Notes under the pieces: model-generated
What the model saw: only the letters and a program-made list of their open reading frames with translations
Database searches by the model: none
What the model was told of the DNA's origin: nothing
Shown: in pieces, positions 18,591 to 27,288 of the stretch
How positions within the stretch are numbered: position 1 is the first letter of the stretch
Layout: the number at the start of each line of letters is the position of its first letter
Translations under genes and position numbers: made by a program
Assembly: GCA_963730785.1 (NCBI GenBank)
Contig: CAVSTF010000015.1
Span: 496,001-560,000, forward strand
DNA length: 64,000 bases
From: Bog-473 sp963730785
GTDB taxonomy: Bacteria > Actinomycetota > Acidimicrobiia > Acidimicrobiales > RAAP-2
Reading direction: 5' to 3'

Positions 18591-19640
18591 GTGCGGCGGG
18601 TGCCCACCGCAGCCATCGTCTCCTTCCGGTTGGGCGGCACCGACGGTGTGTCGATTGAGTCGGCAAAGTGGGCGGTTGCGCTGGAGGTGTTGGGCTGGCG
18701 GGTGGTCACCGTGGCCGGTTCCGGACCGGTCGACATCGGCCTCCCGGGCCTGGCCATCGACGCCTCCGAGCCGCCGTCGGCGAGCGAGATCGAGACTGCC
18801 TTGGCCGGCGCTGACCTGGTCGTGGTCGAGAACCTGTGCTCGCTGCCGCTTAATCCACGGGCAGCAGACGTGGTCGCCGCCGCCTGCGCTGGGCGCCCAA
18901 CGGTGCTCCACCACCACGACTTGCCCTGGCAGCGGCCGCACTTGGCCCACTTTCCCCCTCCACCCGACGATGCAGCCTGGGCGCACGTGACCATCAATGA
19001 ATTAAGTCGGCATCAATTGGCTTCGCATGGCATCACGGCGAGCACCATCTACAACACATTCGATCCCGACCCCCCGACCGGCGACCGTGACCAGACCCGA
19101 TCGCTCTTGGGCATCGACGGCGACACCCGGCTCCTGCTCCAGCCCACCCGAGCCCTACCCCGGAAGAACGTGGCGGCGGGCCTGGCCCTGGCGGCCGAGG
19201 TCGGTGACGGGGCCACCTTCTGGCTCATGGGGCCGGCCGAAGACGGGTACGGGCCGGAACTCGAGGCGTTGATCGCCGGGGCGTCCTGTCCGGTCATCCT
19301 CGGATCGGACCAGCCGCCGATCGCGATTGACGATGCCTATGCCGCCTGCGACGTCGTGGTTCTGCCCTCGACCTGGGAGGGATTTGGGAACCCATCGGTC
19401 GAATCGGCCACCCATCGACGGCCGTTGGCCATTGGTCCCTATCCGGTGGCGGACGAGCTCGCCGCCTTTGGCTTCCAGTGGTTCGACTGCGCCGACGGGG
19501 CTGCGCTGGCCCGCTGGCTGCGGCAGCCGGACCCGGCGTTGCTGGACCACAACCACTCGGTGGCGGCTCGTCACTTCAATGTGCACGACCTGCCCGAGCG
19601 CCTCGATCGGGTGTTGTCCGGCCTTCCCACTTCGTTCTGA
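18591..19640 (+). CDS. Glycosyltransferase, GT-B fold (GT4-like)
   Basis: 349 residues. Two Rossmann-like halves: the N-terminal half (TAAIVSFRLGGTDGVSIES, an acceptor-side GxxxGV loop) and the C-terminal donor-binding half with LLQPTRALPRKNVAAGL and the EX7E-like signature in WEGFGNPSVESATHRRPL. Such enzymes transfer sugars from nucleotide-sugars to lipids, proteins or glycans; the sugar is unknown. The start is GTG 18591, with GTG 18600 equally possible (the latter starts VPTAAIVSF). No neighbouring pathway genes except gmd. Confidence 0.82.
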   Translation: MRRVPTAAIVSFRLGGTDGVSIESAKWAVALEVLGWRVVTVAGSGPVDIGLPGLAIDASEPPSASEIETALAGADLVVVENLCSLPLNPRAADVVAAACAGRPTVLHHHDLPWQRPHLAHFPPPPDDAAWAHVTINELSRHQLASHGITASTIYNTFDPDPPTGDRDQTRSLLGIDGDTRLLLQPTRALPRKNVAAGLALAAEVGDGATFWLMGPAEDGYGPELEALIAGASCPVILGSDQPPIAIDDAYAACDVVVLPSTWEGFGNPSVESATHRRPLAIGPYPVADELAAFGFQWFDCADGAALARWLRQPDPALLDHNHSVAARHFNVHDLPERLDRVLSGLPTSF

Positions 19641-19690
19641 ACCGCGGGGCCTTATTTCTCCCTAGTGACCGCCCAGTAATCTGACCAGTC

Positions 19691-20314
19691 ATGGCCAGTG
19701 CCGCGCAGCCCTCCGTCCGGCGCCTGACGGCCGAGCAACGGCGGGATCAACTGTTCAGTGTGGCGCTGGAGCTCTTCGCTCGACGGGGCTACAGAGCCAC
19801 CACCATGGACGACATTGCCGAGGCGGCCGGCGTCACCAAACCGCTCGTCTACCAACACTTCTCTTCCAAGCGGGCCCTCTACTTGGAGTTGGTGGATTCC
19901 ATCGCCCAGGAATTGCTCATCGCCGTCCGTGGGGCCGTCATGCGGGCCGAAGGGCCGCGCCAGCAGGTGGAGATGGGCTTTGCGGCCTACTTCCGGCTGG
20001 TCATCAGTCGGGAAGCGGAGTTCCGGCTCCTCTACGGGCGCGACCATGCCGACGACAAGGAATTGGGCCAGGCGCTCCGCATGGTGGAGGACGCCATTGC
20101 CGAGGCCATCGATCCACTCATTGACGCCGGGCTGAACGATGACCACCGGCTCCTGTTGGCCTACGCCGTCGTCGGCATGGCCGAAGGGGCCAGTCGTCGC
20201 TTCATGACGCAACGTTCACTTTCGGACGTGGCCGTGGAGGAAGAGGCGCAACGTCTGGCGCAACGAATGGCCGACCTGGCCTGGGCCGGATTGCGCTCGG
20301 TCCACGCCGACTGA
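19691..20314 (+). CDS. TetR family transcriptional regulator
   Basis: 207 residues. N-terminal helix-turn-helix QLFSVALELFARRGYRATTMDDIAEAAGVTKPLVYQHFSSK (positions 22-62) is canonical TetR; the C-terminal domain is an all-helical ligand-binding fold of unknown specificity. ATG 19691 begins MASAAQPSVRRLTAEQRR. It lies 50 bases after the glycosyltransferase and 15 before a GNAT gene on the same strand; no obvious palindrome is seen in the short gaps, so its target is unclear. Confidence 0.88.
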   Translation: MASAAQPSVRRLTAEQRRDQLFSVALELFARRGYRATTMDDIAEAAGVTKPLVYQHFSSKRALYLELVDSIAQELLIAVRGAVMRAEGPRQQVEMGFAAYFRLVISREAEFRLLYGRDHADDKELGQALRMVEDAIAEAIDPLIDAGLNDDHRLLLAYAVVGMAEGASRRFMTQRSLSDVAVEEEAQRLAQRMADLAWAGLRSVHAD

Positions 20315-20329
20315 CTCCACCCCGTCCAC

Positions 20330-20872
20330 ATGACGACTGAACCAGACCTCACGCTGGTGCCACTGCAGCGAAGCGACTTTCCACTGGTGGTCGAATGGTT
20401 GGCCCAACCCCATGTGGCCCAATGGTGGGAATCGCCGAAGACGCTCGAGGAAGTCGAGTCCGAGTTCGGGCCGTGTATTGACGGTATCGATTCGACCCAA
20501 TTGTTTCTCGTTCACGAGCGCGGCCGCGCTATCGGTCTGGTGCAGATCTATCGGATGGTCGACAACCCCGACTACGTCGCTGCCGTCGGCTACCCGGATG
20601 CGGGCGCCCTCGATCTGTTCATTGGCCGTGCGGCGGATTGCAACCGCGGGCTCGGCACTCAGCTCATCGCCCTGGCTTGCGAACGCATCTGGTCGATCTA
20701 TCCCGAGGTGTCGGGCGCACTGGCCGGCCCAAGTGTGGACAACGAACGGTCCATACGTGCCTTTGAAAAGGCGGGCTTCCGATCCGTTGGCACCGTCACC
20801 GTCCCCGGCGAGAAGGATGAGGAACGGATCGTCTACCGCGATCGACCTACAGGCAGCGTGATCAGGGTCTGA
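20330..20872 (+). CDS. GNAT acetyltransferase, AAC(6')-like
   Basis: 180 residues. The N-terminal LVPLQRSDFPLVVEWLAQPHVAQWWES segment and GLVQIYRM strand, followed by the acetyl-CoA loop (NRGLGTQLIALA) and terminal FEKAGFRSVG, resemble the aminoglycoside 6'-acetyltransferase/siderophore-type GNAT group. Substrate cannot be concluded from sequence, and many chromosomal relatives acetylate other amines. It overlaps the convergent phosphatase gene by 40 bases. Confidence 0.78.
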   Translation: MTTEPDLTLVPLQRSDFPLVVEWLAQPHVAQWWESPKTLEEVESEFGPCIDGIDSTQLFLVHERGRAIGLVQIYRMVDNPDYVAAVGYPDAGALDLFIGRAADCNRGLGTQLIALACERIWSIYPEVSGALAGPSVDNERSIRAFEKAGFRSVGTVTVPGEKDEERIVYRDRPTGSVIRV

Positions 20873-21378
20873 CACAAGCCCCACAGTTCGGCCACGCACG
20901 CCGCATATACGTCGGCGTCGCGTCCGGCCGGGTCGGTGACGTCCTCGGCGTCACTCAGTTCCACGTCGGCCAGCTTCAGGGCGCGCACTCGGTCGGACAA
21001 CGGCTCGGGTCCGGGCGATAGATCGCGGCACAACGGGCGGAACATGGCGGTGCGAGCGGCGGCCTCAGGATGGATGCGGCGTACGAATCGCACATGATCC
21101 GCCTCCATCACCACTACCAGTTCGGCCAGCGCGAAATCAGGGTCGTAGACCTGTCGGCTCCGGTGTCGGTTGAATTCGGCCTCGGCCAACTCGGGAATGG
21201 TCTTCATCGCGTTCCGGGTGCGCATACCCATGGGTTGTCCATCGATGGTGTGCGTACCGGCCGTGACGACGTGCAGTTGCTCACCGCCGGGATGGCTGAG
21301 TTTCAGTTGCTCGAACATGAACCCGGCCATGACCGAGCGAGCCGCGTTGCCGGTGCACAGCACCAGGAGTTCGGTCAC
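20833..21378 (-). CDS. Low-molecular-weight protein-tyrosine phosphatase family protein
   Basis: 181 residues. The active-site loop is VLCTGNAARS (Cys8-X5-Arg14-Ser15), and the general-acid region DPAGRDADVYAACV lies near the C-terminus, as in LMW-PTP/arsenate-reductase-like proteins. It would hydrolyse phosphotyrosine or, less likely, reduce arsenate. The ATG overlaps the stop of the kinase-like gene (ATGA), making a two-gene unit of kinase and phosphatase. Confidence 0.85.
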   Translation of the reverse strand: MTELLVLCTGNAARSVMAGFMFEQLKLSHPGGEQLHVVTAGTHTIDGQPMGMRTRNAMKTIPELAEAEFNRHRSRQVYDPDFALAELVVVMEADHVRFVRRIHPEAAARTAMFRPLCRDLSPGPEPLSDRVRALKLADVELSDAEDVTDPAGRDADVYAACVAELWGLCQTLITLPVGRSR

Positions 21379-22460
21379 GCTCCGAGGAGGAGCGCGGAGG
21401 CATCCGAATCGAGTGCGTGCTGGGCGTGGCGTGTCGTGCTGGTCAAGAACATCAGGTCACCGCGCTCGGTGCGTTGCACCACCATGGAGGCGACCACCGC
21501 CATGAGGACCCCACCAAAGGTGTCGCGGCGGACGTCCTGCTGCAACTGATTGAGCGAGTAGTCCTCAACGCCACCGGCACAGAGAGCCTGGTGGTAGTGC
21601 GCCAGGAGATCCTTTTCGTGCCGCCGGCGATCTTCCGACGTGAGGCAGCCACCGATGAAGTACGCCACGTCATAGGACGCGCCCGCCCACGACAACGTCT
21701 GCCAATCGACCACCACTGGTCGACGATCGCCCTCTTGAAAGAGCAGATTGTCCAGGCGAAAATCGCCGTGACTGGCGGTTCGTGGCCCCACGCGGAGGGC
21801 AGCCCACTCAGGAAGATGCTGTACGAATTCCCGACAGAGGTCGGCATGGGCCGGACTGAGCACGTCGTCATAACGCTCGAGAAAACCCGGCAACAACGAG
21901 GACACCATGGCGGCCAGGAACTGGTCGGCCTCCGGGGAGTTGCGGTTCAGCCAGTCGAGGTCGGCTAACTCCTTCGACTCCCAACATGGGGCGTGCAGTC
22001 CGGCCATCTCCTCCAATACGGCCGCCGCCACGTCGGGGGAGCACGCTTCGATCTGGTCGCCCTGACGGCCACCGGCGATGTCCTCCAGAATCAAGGTGAA
22101 CCATCCGGTATCGGCTTCCACGTCGGCGAAGTACCGCGCTGGTACTCGGGCCGACACCCGCTCGGCGACCTGTTGGTAAAAGCGAACTTCAATCTCGTAG
22201 GCCCGCAGCGCCAGACCAGTGCCTCGGCTTTGCTCATCGGCCGAGGCGAACTTGCCCACCACACTGGCGGGTCCACTGCCGGCCTCGTCATAGGTGAGGG
22301 TGAGCCGTGTGGTGTCGGCCATTTGACCGGTACCAATGGGCGACGTCGTGACGCCGGTGACGGCATGGCCCGGTGTGAGGTCGCCCGAAGCAGTGAGGAC
22401 GGCGGTCAGCCACTCCGGTGTGACGTCAGAGGCTTTGTGCAAAAGGGCTGGCGCATCCAT
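21375..22460 (-). CDS. APH/ecdysteroid-kinase-like phosphotransferase
   Basis: 361 residues with the Brenner motif ASHGDFRLDNLLF and the Mg-binding VVDWQTLSWAGASYDVAYFIGG, preceded by lobe-1 strands (TRLTLTYDEAGSGPASVVGKFAS). The aminoglycoside phosphotransferase superfamily phosphorylates small molecules or acts as acyl-CoA-linked kinases; the WAGASYDVAYFI pattern is typical of the actinobacterial DUF1679/ecdysteroid-kinase-like branch. Specific substrate unknown. It is translationally coupled to the LMW phosphatase gene. Confidence 0.8.
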   Translation of the reverse strand: MDAPALLHKASDVTPEWLTAVLTASGDLTPGHAVTGVTTSPIGTGQMADTTRLTLTYDEAGSGPASVVGKFASADEQSRGTGLALRAYEIEVRFYQQVAERVSARVPARYFADVEADTGWFTLILEDIAGGRQGDQIEACSPDVAAAVLEEMAGLHAPCWESKELADLDWLNRNSPEADQFLAAMVSSLLPGFLERYDDVLSPAHADLCREFVQHLPEWAALRVGPRTASHGDFRLDNLLFQEGDRRPVVVDWQTLSWAGASYDVAYFIGGCLTSEDRRRHEKDLLAHYHQALCAGGVEDYSLNQLQQDVRRDTFGGVLMAVVASMVVQRTERGDLMFLTSTTRHAQHALDSDASALLLGA

Positions 22461-22483
22461 GGCCCCGCGACTCTACGGTGCCG

Positions 22484-23284
22484 CTACCGACCGCCGCTGA
22501 CGTCGACCAGGGCTCCGGTGACGTAGGACGCCGCATCGCTACAGAGCCAGGCGATGGTGGCGGCCACTTCACCCGGTTGTCCGATCCGCTGCATGGGGAT
22601 TTGGGTGCGAGCCTGCTCCGGTCGATCGGGCTGCCCGCCTGAGGCGTGAATCTCCGTATTTATAATCCCGGGTCGCACGGCGACCACCCGAATTCCCTCG
22701 TCGGCCACTTCTTTCGACAAACCCAGGGTCATGGTGTCGATGGCGCCCTTCGACGCCGCGTAGTCCACATACAGCCCCGGCGAACCAACTCGAGAGGCGG
22801 CCGAGGACACGTTGACGATCACGCCGCCTCGGCCCCCGCTGGCCGTCGACATGCGAGACACGGCCTGACCGGCGCAGAGAAAGGAGCCGACGACGTTAAC
22901 GGCGAACATCCGGGTCACCCGTTCGGCGTTCATGTCCTGAACCCGGGCCAGTGGGGCCACAATGCCGGCGTTGTTCACGAGGACACCCAGTGAACCCCGG
23001 GCGGGCCAGGTTGCGTCAATCGCCGCGAAGAGCGCGGCAACCTGAGGCTCGTCGGACACATCCACCGACACAGTGAGGGCCCGAACTCCGAGCGCGGCGC
23101 ACTGCCCGGCGACGTCATTGGCCGCGGCGACATCCGACCGATAGGCCACACAGACGTCCCAACCCGCCTGCGCCAGCACGACCGCAGTGGCGGCGCCAAT
23201 CCCGCGTCCACCCCCGGTGACAAGGGCCACGCGCTCCAGACGGGAGGGGGCACTTTGAACGGGTTCAACCAGATGGGTCGCCAT
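22484..23284 (-). CDS. Short-chain dehydrogenase/reductase
   Basis: 266 residues. NAD(P)-binding TGGGRGIGAATAVV, NNAGIV, the catalytic Ser in VNVSSAASRVG and YxxxK in YVDYAASKGAID. The pattern is that of 3-oxoacyl-ACP reductase-like SDRs acting on alcohol/ketone pairs. Start ATG 23284. No co-factor preference was inferred. It is 26 bases before the next upstream hydrolase on the same strand. Confidence 0.9.
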   Translation of the reverse strand: MATHLVEPVQSAPSRLERVALVTGGGRGIGAATAVVLAQAGWDVCVAYRSDVAAANDVAGQCAALGVRALTVSVDVSDEPQVAALFAAIDATWPARGSLGVLVNNAGIVAPLARVQDMNAERVTRMFAVNVVGSFLCAGQAVSRMSTASGGRGGVIVNVSSAASRVGSPGLYVDYAASKGAIDTMTLGLSKEVADEGIRVVAVRPGIINTEIHASGGQPDRPEQARTQIPMQRIGQPGEVAATIAWLCSDAASYVTGALVDVSGGR

Positions 23285-23310
23285 TGGTCCACCGTACTGA
23301 GGTCGACGAC

Positions 23311-24177
23311 TCAGTAGGTGGTGACGGCTCGCAGGATTTCCGGGAAGTGTTCGATAACCAAGAAGTGGCCCTCCCCCGGGCAGGCATGAAACTGTGCACC
23401 GGCGATGGACTCGGCTTGCCGTCGGCCATGCTCGAAGGGCACGTTGCGATCCGCCTCGCCGTGCCAGACATGGGTCGGCACCGCAATGTCCTCCAACCGG
23501 AAGCCCCAGTCACGGGCGAAGAGTGCGAAGTCTTGGGACGCCGCCAGGGCGCTGGTCGGCGCGGCCCGTTTGGCGTCTTCGATGAAGACCGAGGAGTAGT
23601 CCGGCTGGCCGATCACGGCGGCATCAGCTTCGGGGACCATCTTGAGCAAGGTCCGTAAGGCCGCTTCGGGCCATCGGCGGGCCAGGAAGGTCTGCAATCC
23701 GAAGAGTGGATAGACCAAGTACTGCGAGCGTCGAGCGAGGGCCGCGATGATCTGGTTGGCCGGCATCATCCCTTCGGCCGCTTCAGCTTCATTGAGCGGG
23801 CCGACGCCACTGACGATGCCCAGGGCTGCGACTCGGTCCGGCAAGTATCGAGCACAGACCGAGGCATGTGGTCCCCCGCCCGAAAGGCCGATCACCGAGA
23901 ACCGAGTCAGCTCAAGATGGTCGGCCAAGCACGCCACGTCGGTGGCCCAGTCGGACAACCGACGGCCCTTGTGGAAGGTGCTGTGCCCGTAGCCCGGACG
24001 ATCAGGAATGATCAGCCGCGCTCCCGACTCGGCGATGGCGTCACTGAAGGAGCCAATCTGATTCCGTGAGCCTGGCGTGCCATGGAACGCCAACACCACC
24101 GGCCCGGCCGGATCCCCCATGTCCAGCCACGCCAGGTCTCGACCGTCCGGCAGTGTCATCAACGAGGTATCCACCAT
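23311..24177 (-). CDS. Alpha/beta hydrolase
   Basis: 288 residues. Oxyanion region AFHGTPGSRNQIG, nucleophile elbow VIGLSGGGPHA, acid WHGEADRNVP and histidine PGEGHFLV give a complete Ser-Asp-His triad. ATG 24177 with GCGGG just upstream is chosen; the long N-terminal extension available in frame is not hydrolase-like. It may act on esters or peptides; the substrate is unknown. It forms a two-gene unit with the downstream SDR. Confidence 0.85.
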   Translation of the reverse strand: MVDTSLMTLPDGRDLAWLDMGDPAGPVVLAFHGTPGSRNQIGSFSDAIAESGARLIIPDRPGYGHSTFHKGRRLSDWATDVACLADHLELTRFSVIGLSGGGPHASVCARYLPDRVAALGIVSGVGPLNEAEAAEGMMPANQIIAALARRSQYLVYPLFGLQTFLARRWPEAALRTLLKMVPEADAAVIGQPDYSSVFIEDAKRAAPTSALAASQDFALFARDWGFRLEDIAVPTHVWHGEADRNVPFEHGRRQAESIAGAQFHACPGEGHFLVIEHFPEILRAVTTY

Positions 24178-24412
24178 CCCGCTGACCGTATCGCCGCCCC
24201 TTGGCTGGCGCACCTGACGAGCGCAGCGCTCAAAGTTGCAGCAGGTGCGAAACGAAGAAAGCACGCTGCGTCCGAAAGACACGCCCGGCATCGCAGTTCC
24301 CCTGATGATTTGCACGGACGTCACGTGCTTTGTAAGTGTGCTGGCTGCTCGAACCTCGGGGGAGGTCTCGAACGGCTCGATGGCGGCACGAGACGGAGGG
24401 GGAGGTCTTCCA

Positions 24413-25034
24413 ATGCGCAGGATGTGGTTGCGCTGGCGGCGCAACTGTATGGCGCTCAGCGTCCTGGTCGTCATGGGAATGACCGGGGCAGTGGTGAATA
24501 GCGGTCAAGCCAGCGGCGTCGTGGTCAGCCATCCACCGAGAGCACTGTTGGCCAACCACCAGGCTCCCCTGCCCGCGCACAAGGCACAAGCGCTGCCTAA
24601 TCTCGAGCGCGCTGTTTGCGTTGCCGCTACCGGCACCACGGCCAGAGTTGGCTTTGACCCCATCGGTGCCAATCGCGACAGGGACGGTTGCCCCGGCGGC
24701 CACCGCTTCGGCGGCGTCCCCTACCCCGGTACCGGCCGTGCCGGCAACCATTCAGGTGCCACCGCTCGGACACGCCACCGCCTATGGCTGCCCTGCCGCC
24801 ATGGCCTATCTGAAGGCCTATGCCGCGCCCGACTTCATCATCGCCTGCGTCATCGACCCCTTGGCGCACCAAGCCACCACCACATGCATCAGCGGCTACA
24901 GCCCGTGCAGCCTGGGTCGATTCATCCTCATTTCTGACCCCTGCCCGGCGGCCTATATGAACGAGGCATCTAACTCATTGGTGCTGATGGGCCTCTCGGA
25001 CGCCCACCTCGATCCCTACGGCAGCTGCGGCTGA
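24413..25034 (+). CDS. Secreted Cys/Ala/Pro-rich protein, conserved C-terminal domain
   Basis: About 206 residues after repair. A signal peptide (RRNCMALSVLVVMGMTGAVVNSG) is followed by an Ala/Pro/Thr-rich linker and a 70-residue domain beginning at about GHATAYGCPAAMAYLKAYAAPDF, with six cysteines and ending ISDPCPAAYMNEASNSLV...DPYGSCG, which I recall as a motif recurring in secreted actinobacterial proteins of unknown function. ATG 24413 has GGAGGGGGAGG upstream. A one-base break near 24600-24612 separates the two parts (LERA then LFALPLPAP). It is divergent from the alpha/beta hydrolase across a 235-base gap that probably holds both promoters. Confidence 0.65.
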
Positions 25035-25055
25035 CCGCTTCTCCGACTGATTCGT

Positions 25056-25979
25056 TCAGCCGACTCGCAGCTTTGGCCACTCCCGGCCAACTCGGATGAA
25101 ACCGGCCACGCCGGCGACCATTGCGATGGCCATCAGCGCGAACGTGGCGATGAACCAGACGTCCCATGGGGAATTTGGTGCTCCGCCCGGACTGGCCGAG
25201 AAGAAGCCTGGGGCGTGTCGCGCCATCGCCCCCCACCAAACCGCCGTCGTACCGACCATGACGATCATGGCCACGGCGACGACGGCTGCCAGGGCGGCCT
25301 CTGCTCTGATCACCCGTTCGCGGAGCGTCAGTTTCCCCACTATCGCCACCGCCAGGGCTGTCCAAGACGCCAAGGTGATGGTCATCAGTACCGCCCAGAG
25401 CAAGAACAACGCTCCGTACCAATGGATGCCGCCGTTGCGTTGCGGCGCGGTCAGGTGGTGCGCCCAAACAAGAACAAACGCAGTGACCACTCCCGTGACC
25501 GCGGTACAGGCGAAGGTGCGGAAGAAGTATCTGCGCAGCGAAGCCCATCCGCCATTTCGCAGGAATCGGACGAATGTTGGTACGACCAGCAATGCTCCCG
25601 CCACCACGAGTAGGCCAGCCACGGCGGCGACCGTCTGGAGCATGGTGAACGCAACATCAGGCACGTGATGCGACGCAATGCCGTGAGGGAGCGCCTGATC
25701 GAAATGTTCGGAGAATTTGGCAAAGCTGCAACCAGCAATCACGAAGGCGGTCCATGCCGCGAGTACCAACAGGGCTCCGGCACGAACCCTCTGCGAGACC
25801 GGAGCAGCGTCGCCGCTCAGCCCAGATTGCCGTGCCCGCTGTCGGAGGCCCCCGGTCATCAGGCTGAGTCGAATCCGGGCCGGAATACGGTCGCCGTATT
25901 CGTCGTCCAGAAGAGTGATGAGTTCGTCGCCGTACCTGGTGCGCCAGGCTGCCGGGTACCACCGAAGGTCGGGTTTCAC
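25056..25979 (-). CDS. Membrane protein coupled to PadR regulator
   Basis: 307 residues, beginning MKPDLRWYPAAWRTRYGDEL and a short helical cytosolic part, then six to seven hydrophobic segments. The WYPxxWRxRYGxEL opening is common to actinobacterial PadR-linked membrane proteins of unknown role. Its start overlaps the PadR stop, so the pair is co-expressed and presumably the membrane protein is a target of the regulator. No transporter or catalytic motif is seen. Confidence 0.7.
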   Translation of the reverse strand: MKPDLRWYPAAWRTRYGDELITLLDDEYGDRIPARIRLSLMTGGLRQRARQSGLSGDAAPVSQRVRAGALLVLAAWTAFVIAGCSFAKFSEHFDQALPHGIASHHVPDVAFTMLQTVAAVAGLLVVAGALLVVPTFVRFLRNGGWASLRRYFFRTFACTAVTGVVTAFVLVWAHHLTAPQRNGGIHWYGALFLLWAVLMTITLASWTALAVAIVGKLTLRERVIRAEAALAAVVAVAMIVMVGTTAVWWGAMARHAPGFFSASPGGAPNSPWDVWFIATFALMAIAMVAGVAGFIRVGREWPKLRVG

Positions 25980-26350
25980 GCCAGCCCCAGTCCAAGAGTC
26001 GGCATCGTCTTCAGGCGGGCCTGCCCCACCTCAACCAGTTCGCGCATTTGGGCAATGGAATCGGAGAGGGCGCGGGAACCAGCAGCCGTCATCTGATAGG
26101 GGCGCCGGCGGTCGTCGGACTCAAGCGGCTCAATCAGCCCCCGCTCCTCCAATCTGGTGATGGCGCCATACAGCGCGCCAGGCCCTAACTTCACGCCGGC
26201 GAATTTCTCGATGTCCTTGAGAAGTGCGTGTCCGTGTTTGGCCCCGCCAGCCAGACTCATGAGGATCAACGTGGGCGGATCGTTGGATCGACGCCGTGAC
26301 GTCGCTCCCCCGTCGTCAGTCTTGGGTCTTCCCGTTTGCATGGTAGGCAT
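25976..26350 (-). CDS. PadR family transcriptional regulator
   Basis: 124 residues: a winged helix with LILMSLAGGAKHGHALLKDIEKFAGVKLGPGALYGAITRLEERGLIE, then DDRRRPYQMTAAGSRAL. PadR proteins repress their own operon and respond to phenolics or other small ligands. ATG 26350 is preceded, with no Shine-Dalgarno site, by two tandem palindromic boxes (separate entry), which suggests autoregulation and perhaps a leaderless message. The next start codon is ATG 26341. It is followed immediately by the membrane protein. Confidence 0.87.
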   Translation of the reverse strand: MPTMQTGRPKTDDGGATSRRRSNDPPTLILMSLAGGAKHGHALLKDIEKFAGVKLGPGALYGAITRLEERGLIEPLESDDRRRPYQMTAAGSRALSDSIAQMRELVEVGQARLKTMPTLGLGLA

Positions 26351-26354
26351 ACTA

Positions 26355-26384
26355 CTACTTAGTACGTAGCTACGCAATACGTAG
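26355..26384. promoter_or_regulatory. Two abutting 15-bp CTAC-N7-GTAG boxes, candidate PadR operator
   Basis: Boxes at 26355-26369 and 26370-26384 each have CTAC...GTAG ends; the second has 5-bp arms CTACG/CGTAG. On the minus strand each begins CTACGTA. They lie in the 41-base gap directly before the padR start, the expected place for an autoregulatory site. Binding is inference. Confidence 0.6.
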
Positions 26385-26391
26385 TTGCTGG

Positions 26392-26898
26392 CTACCGAAT
26401 CGTCGAGCGTCGAATGCGCTTTCGCCGATGCCAGGCATGGACCGATAGATAGATGATGAGGGCCAATCCGGCATCGAGGTGCCACCGGTCAAGGGGGGCG
26501 GGAAACGGCAACTGGGTCGGCTCACCTCGTCCCCAGTCCACGACCCCCGACACCAGTACGTTCACCGTCAGGAAGAGCAGGACCACGTCTGACGCGGCGA
26601 GGCGGATTCCCCGCTCAACCAGGCTTTTGGCGCGGATGATCTGCGTGGACATGCGAACAATGGCCCGACGACGCTGGGCCAGGTGCACCGTCACCAGCCC
26701 GACAAAGACGAGGCCAACGATGGTGTGAAAGGCAACCCGTACATGGAGGAGCTGCAACGTTCCCAGTGAAGCTGCTGCGGTCAACAGGAGGCCGAGGTGG
26801 ACCGCCCACCGGGATCGGGCTCGCCAAACTCCCCCTGGGACGGCACGAGGATCAGGCAATCGATCCGAACTTTGCTCGAGCGAGGCTGACTCAGGCAT
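26392..26898 (-). CDS. Four-helix b-type cytochrome-like membrane protein (DUF4405-like)
   Basis: About 169 residues from ATG 26898 (an upstream TTG at 26952 would add 18). Four hydrophobic helices: WAVHLGLLLTAAASLGTLQL, AFHTIVGLVFVGLVTVHLA, DVVLLFLTVNVLVSGVV and WHLDAGLALIIYLSVHAWHRR, with histidines at the ends of each helix pair (H in VHLG, FHTIV, TVHL, RWHL, SVHAWHRR). This resembles the flavinylation-associated cytochrome family (DUF4405), consistent with ApbE, NuoF-like and ferric-reductase-like neighbours on the same strand. The frame stops just before the PadR operator. Assignment is by topology and context only. Confidence 0.6.
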   Translation of the reverse strand: MPESASLEQSSDRLPDPRAVPGGVWRARSRWAVHLGLLLTAAASLGTLQLLHVRVAFHTIVGLVFVGLVTVHLAQRRRAIVRMSTQIIRAKSLVERGIRLAASDVVLLFLTVNVLVSGVVDWGRGEPTQLPFPAPLDRWHLDAGLALIIYLSVHAWHRRKRIRRSTIR

Positions 26899-27075
26899 TA
26901 GTTCTGGCTGGTCGCATACATCCAGTATTGAGAGATTCGTGTCTGACAACAATGGGGTCGTCCGCCCGATGATGGTGGGGTAGGCCCACCCATCGTGAGT
27001 GAACGATACGAGCCGATCGCGGCAGTGGAGGGCCTGGTTTCATCGAGGGCCAATCCGTCGTGGCCGATTTTCACC

Positions 27076-27288
27076 TCATGCATCGGTGGCGTCCGAATCC
27101 AAGGTGATGGCGCGGCGCGGGCAGTCGCGAACCGCTCGCTTTGCCATGGCCAGCATGTCGTGAGATAAGGGTCGATGGTCGACCATCGGATATCCCCATT
27201 CGTCCAGGACGATTGCTTCGGGCAGCAGCTCGGCGCAATAGCCGTACGCGTCACACAGCACCGGATCGATGGAAATGCGTAGTGGCAT
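27076..27288 (-). CDS. Small [3Fe-4S]-type ferredoxin
   Basis: 70 residues: Cys12 and Cys18 (DPVLCDAYGYCAELLP) and Cys56 (AVRDCPRRAI) give the C-x5-C...CP pattern of the single-cluster ferredoxins that often serve cytochrome P450 or flavoprotein partners in actinobacteria. The ATG overlaps the stop of the NuoF-like gene (TAATG), so it is the small electron carrier of that system. No P450 gene lies nearby. Cytosolic. Confidence 0.85.
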   Translation of the reverse strand: MPLRISIDPVLCDAYGYCAELLPEAIVLDEWGYPMVDHRPLSHDMLAMAKRAVRDCPRRAITLDSDATDA

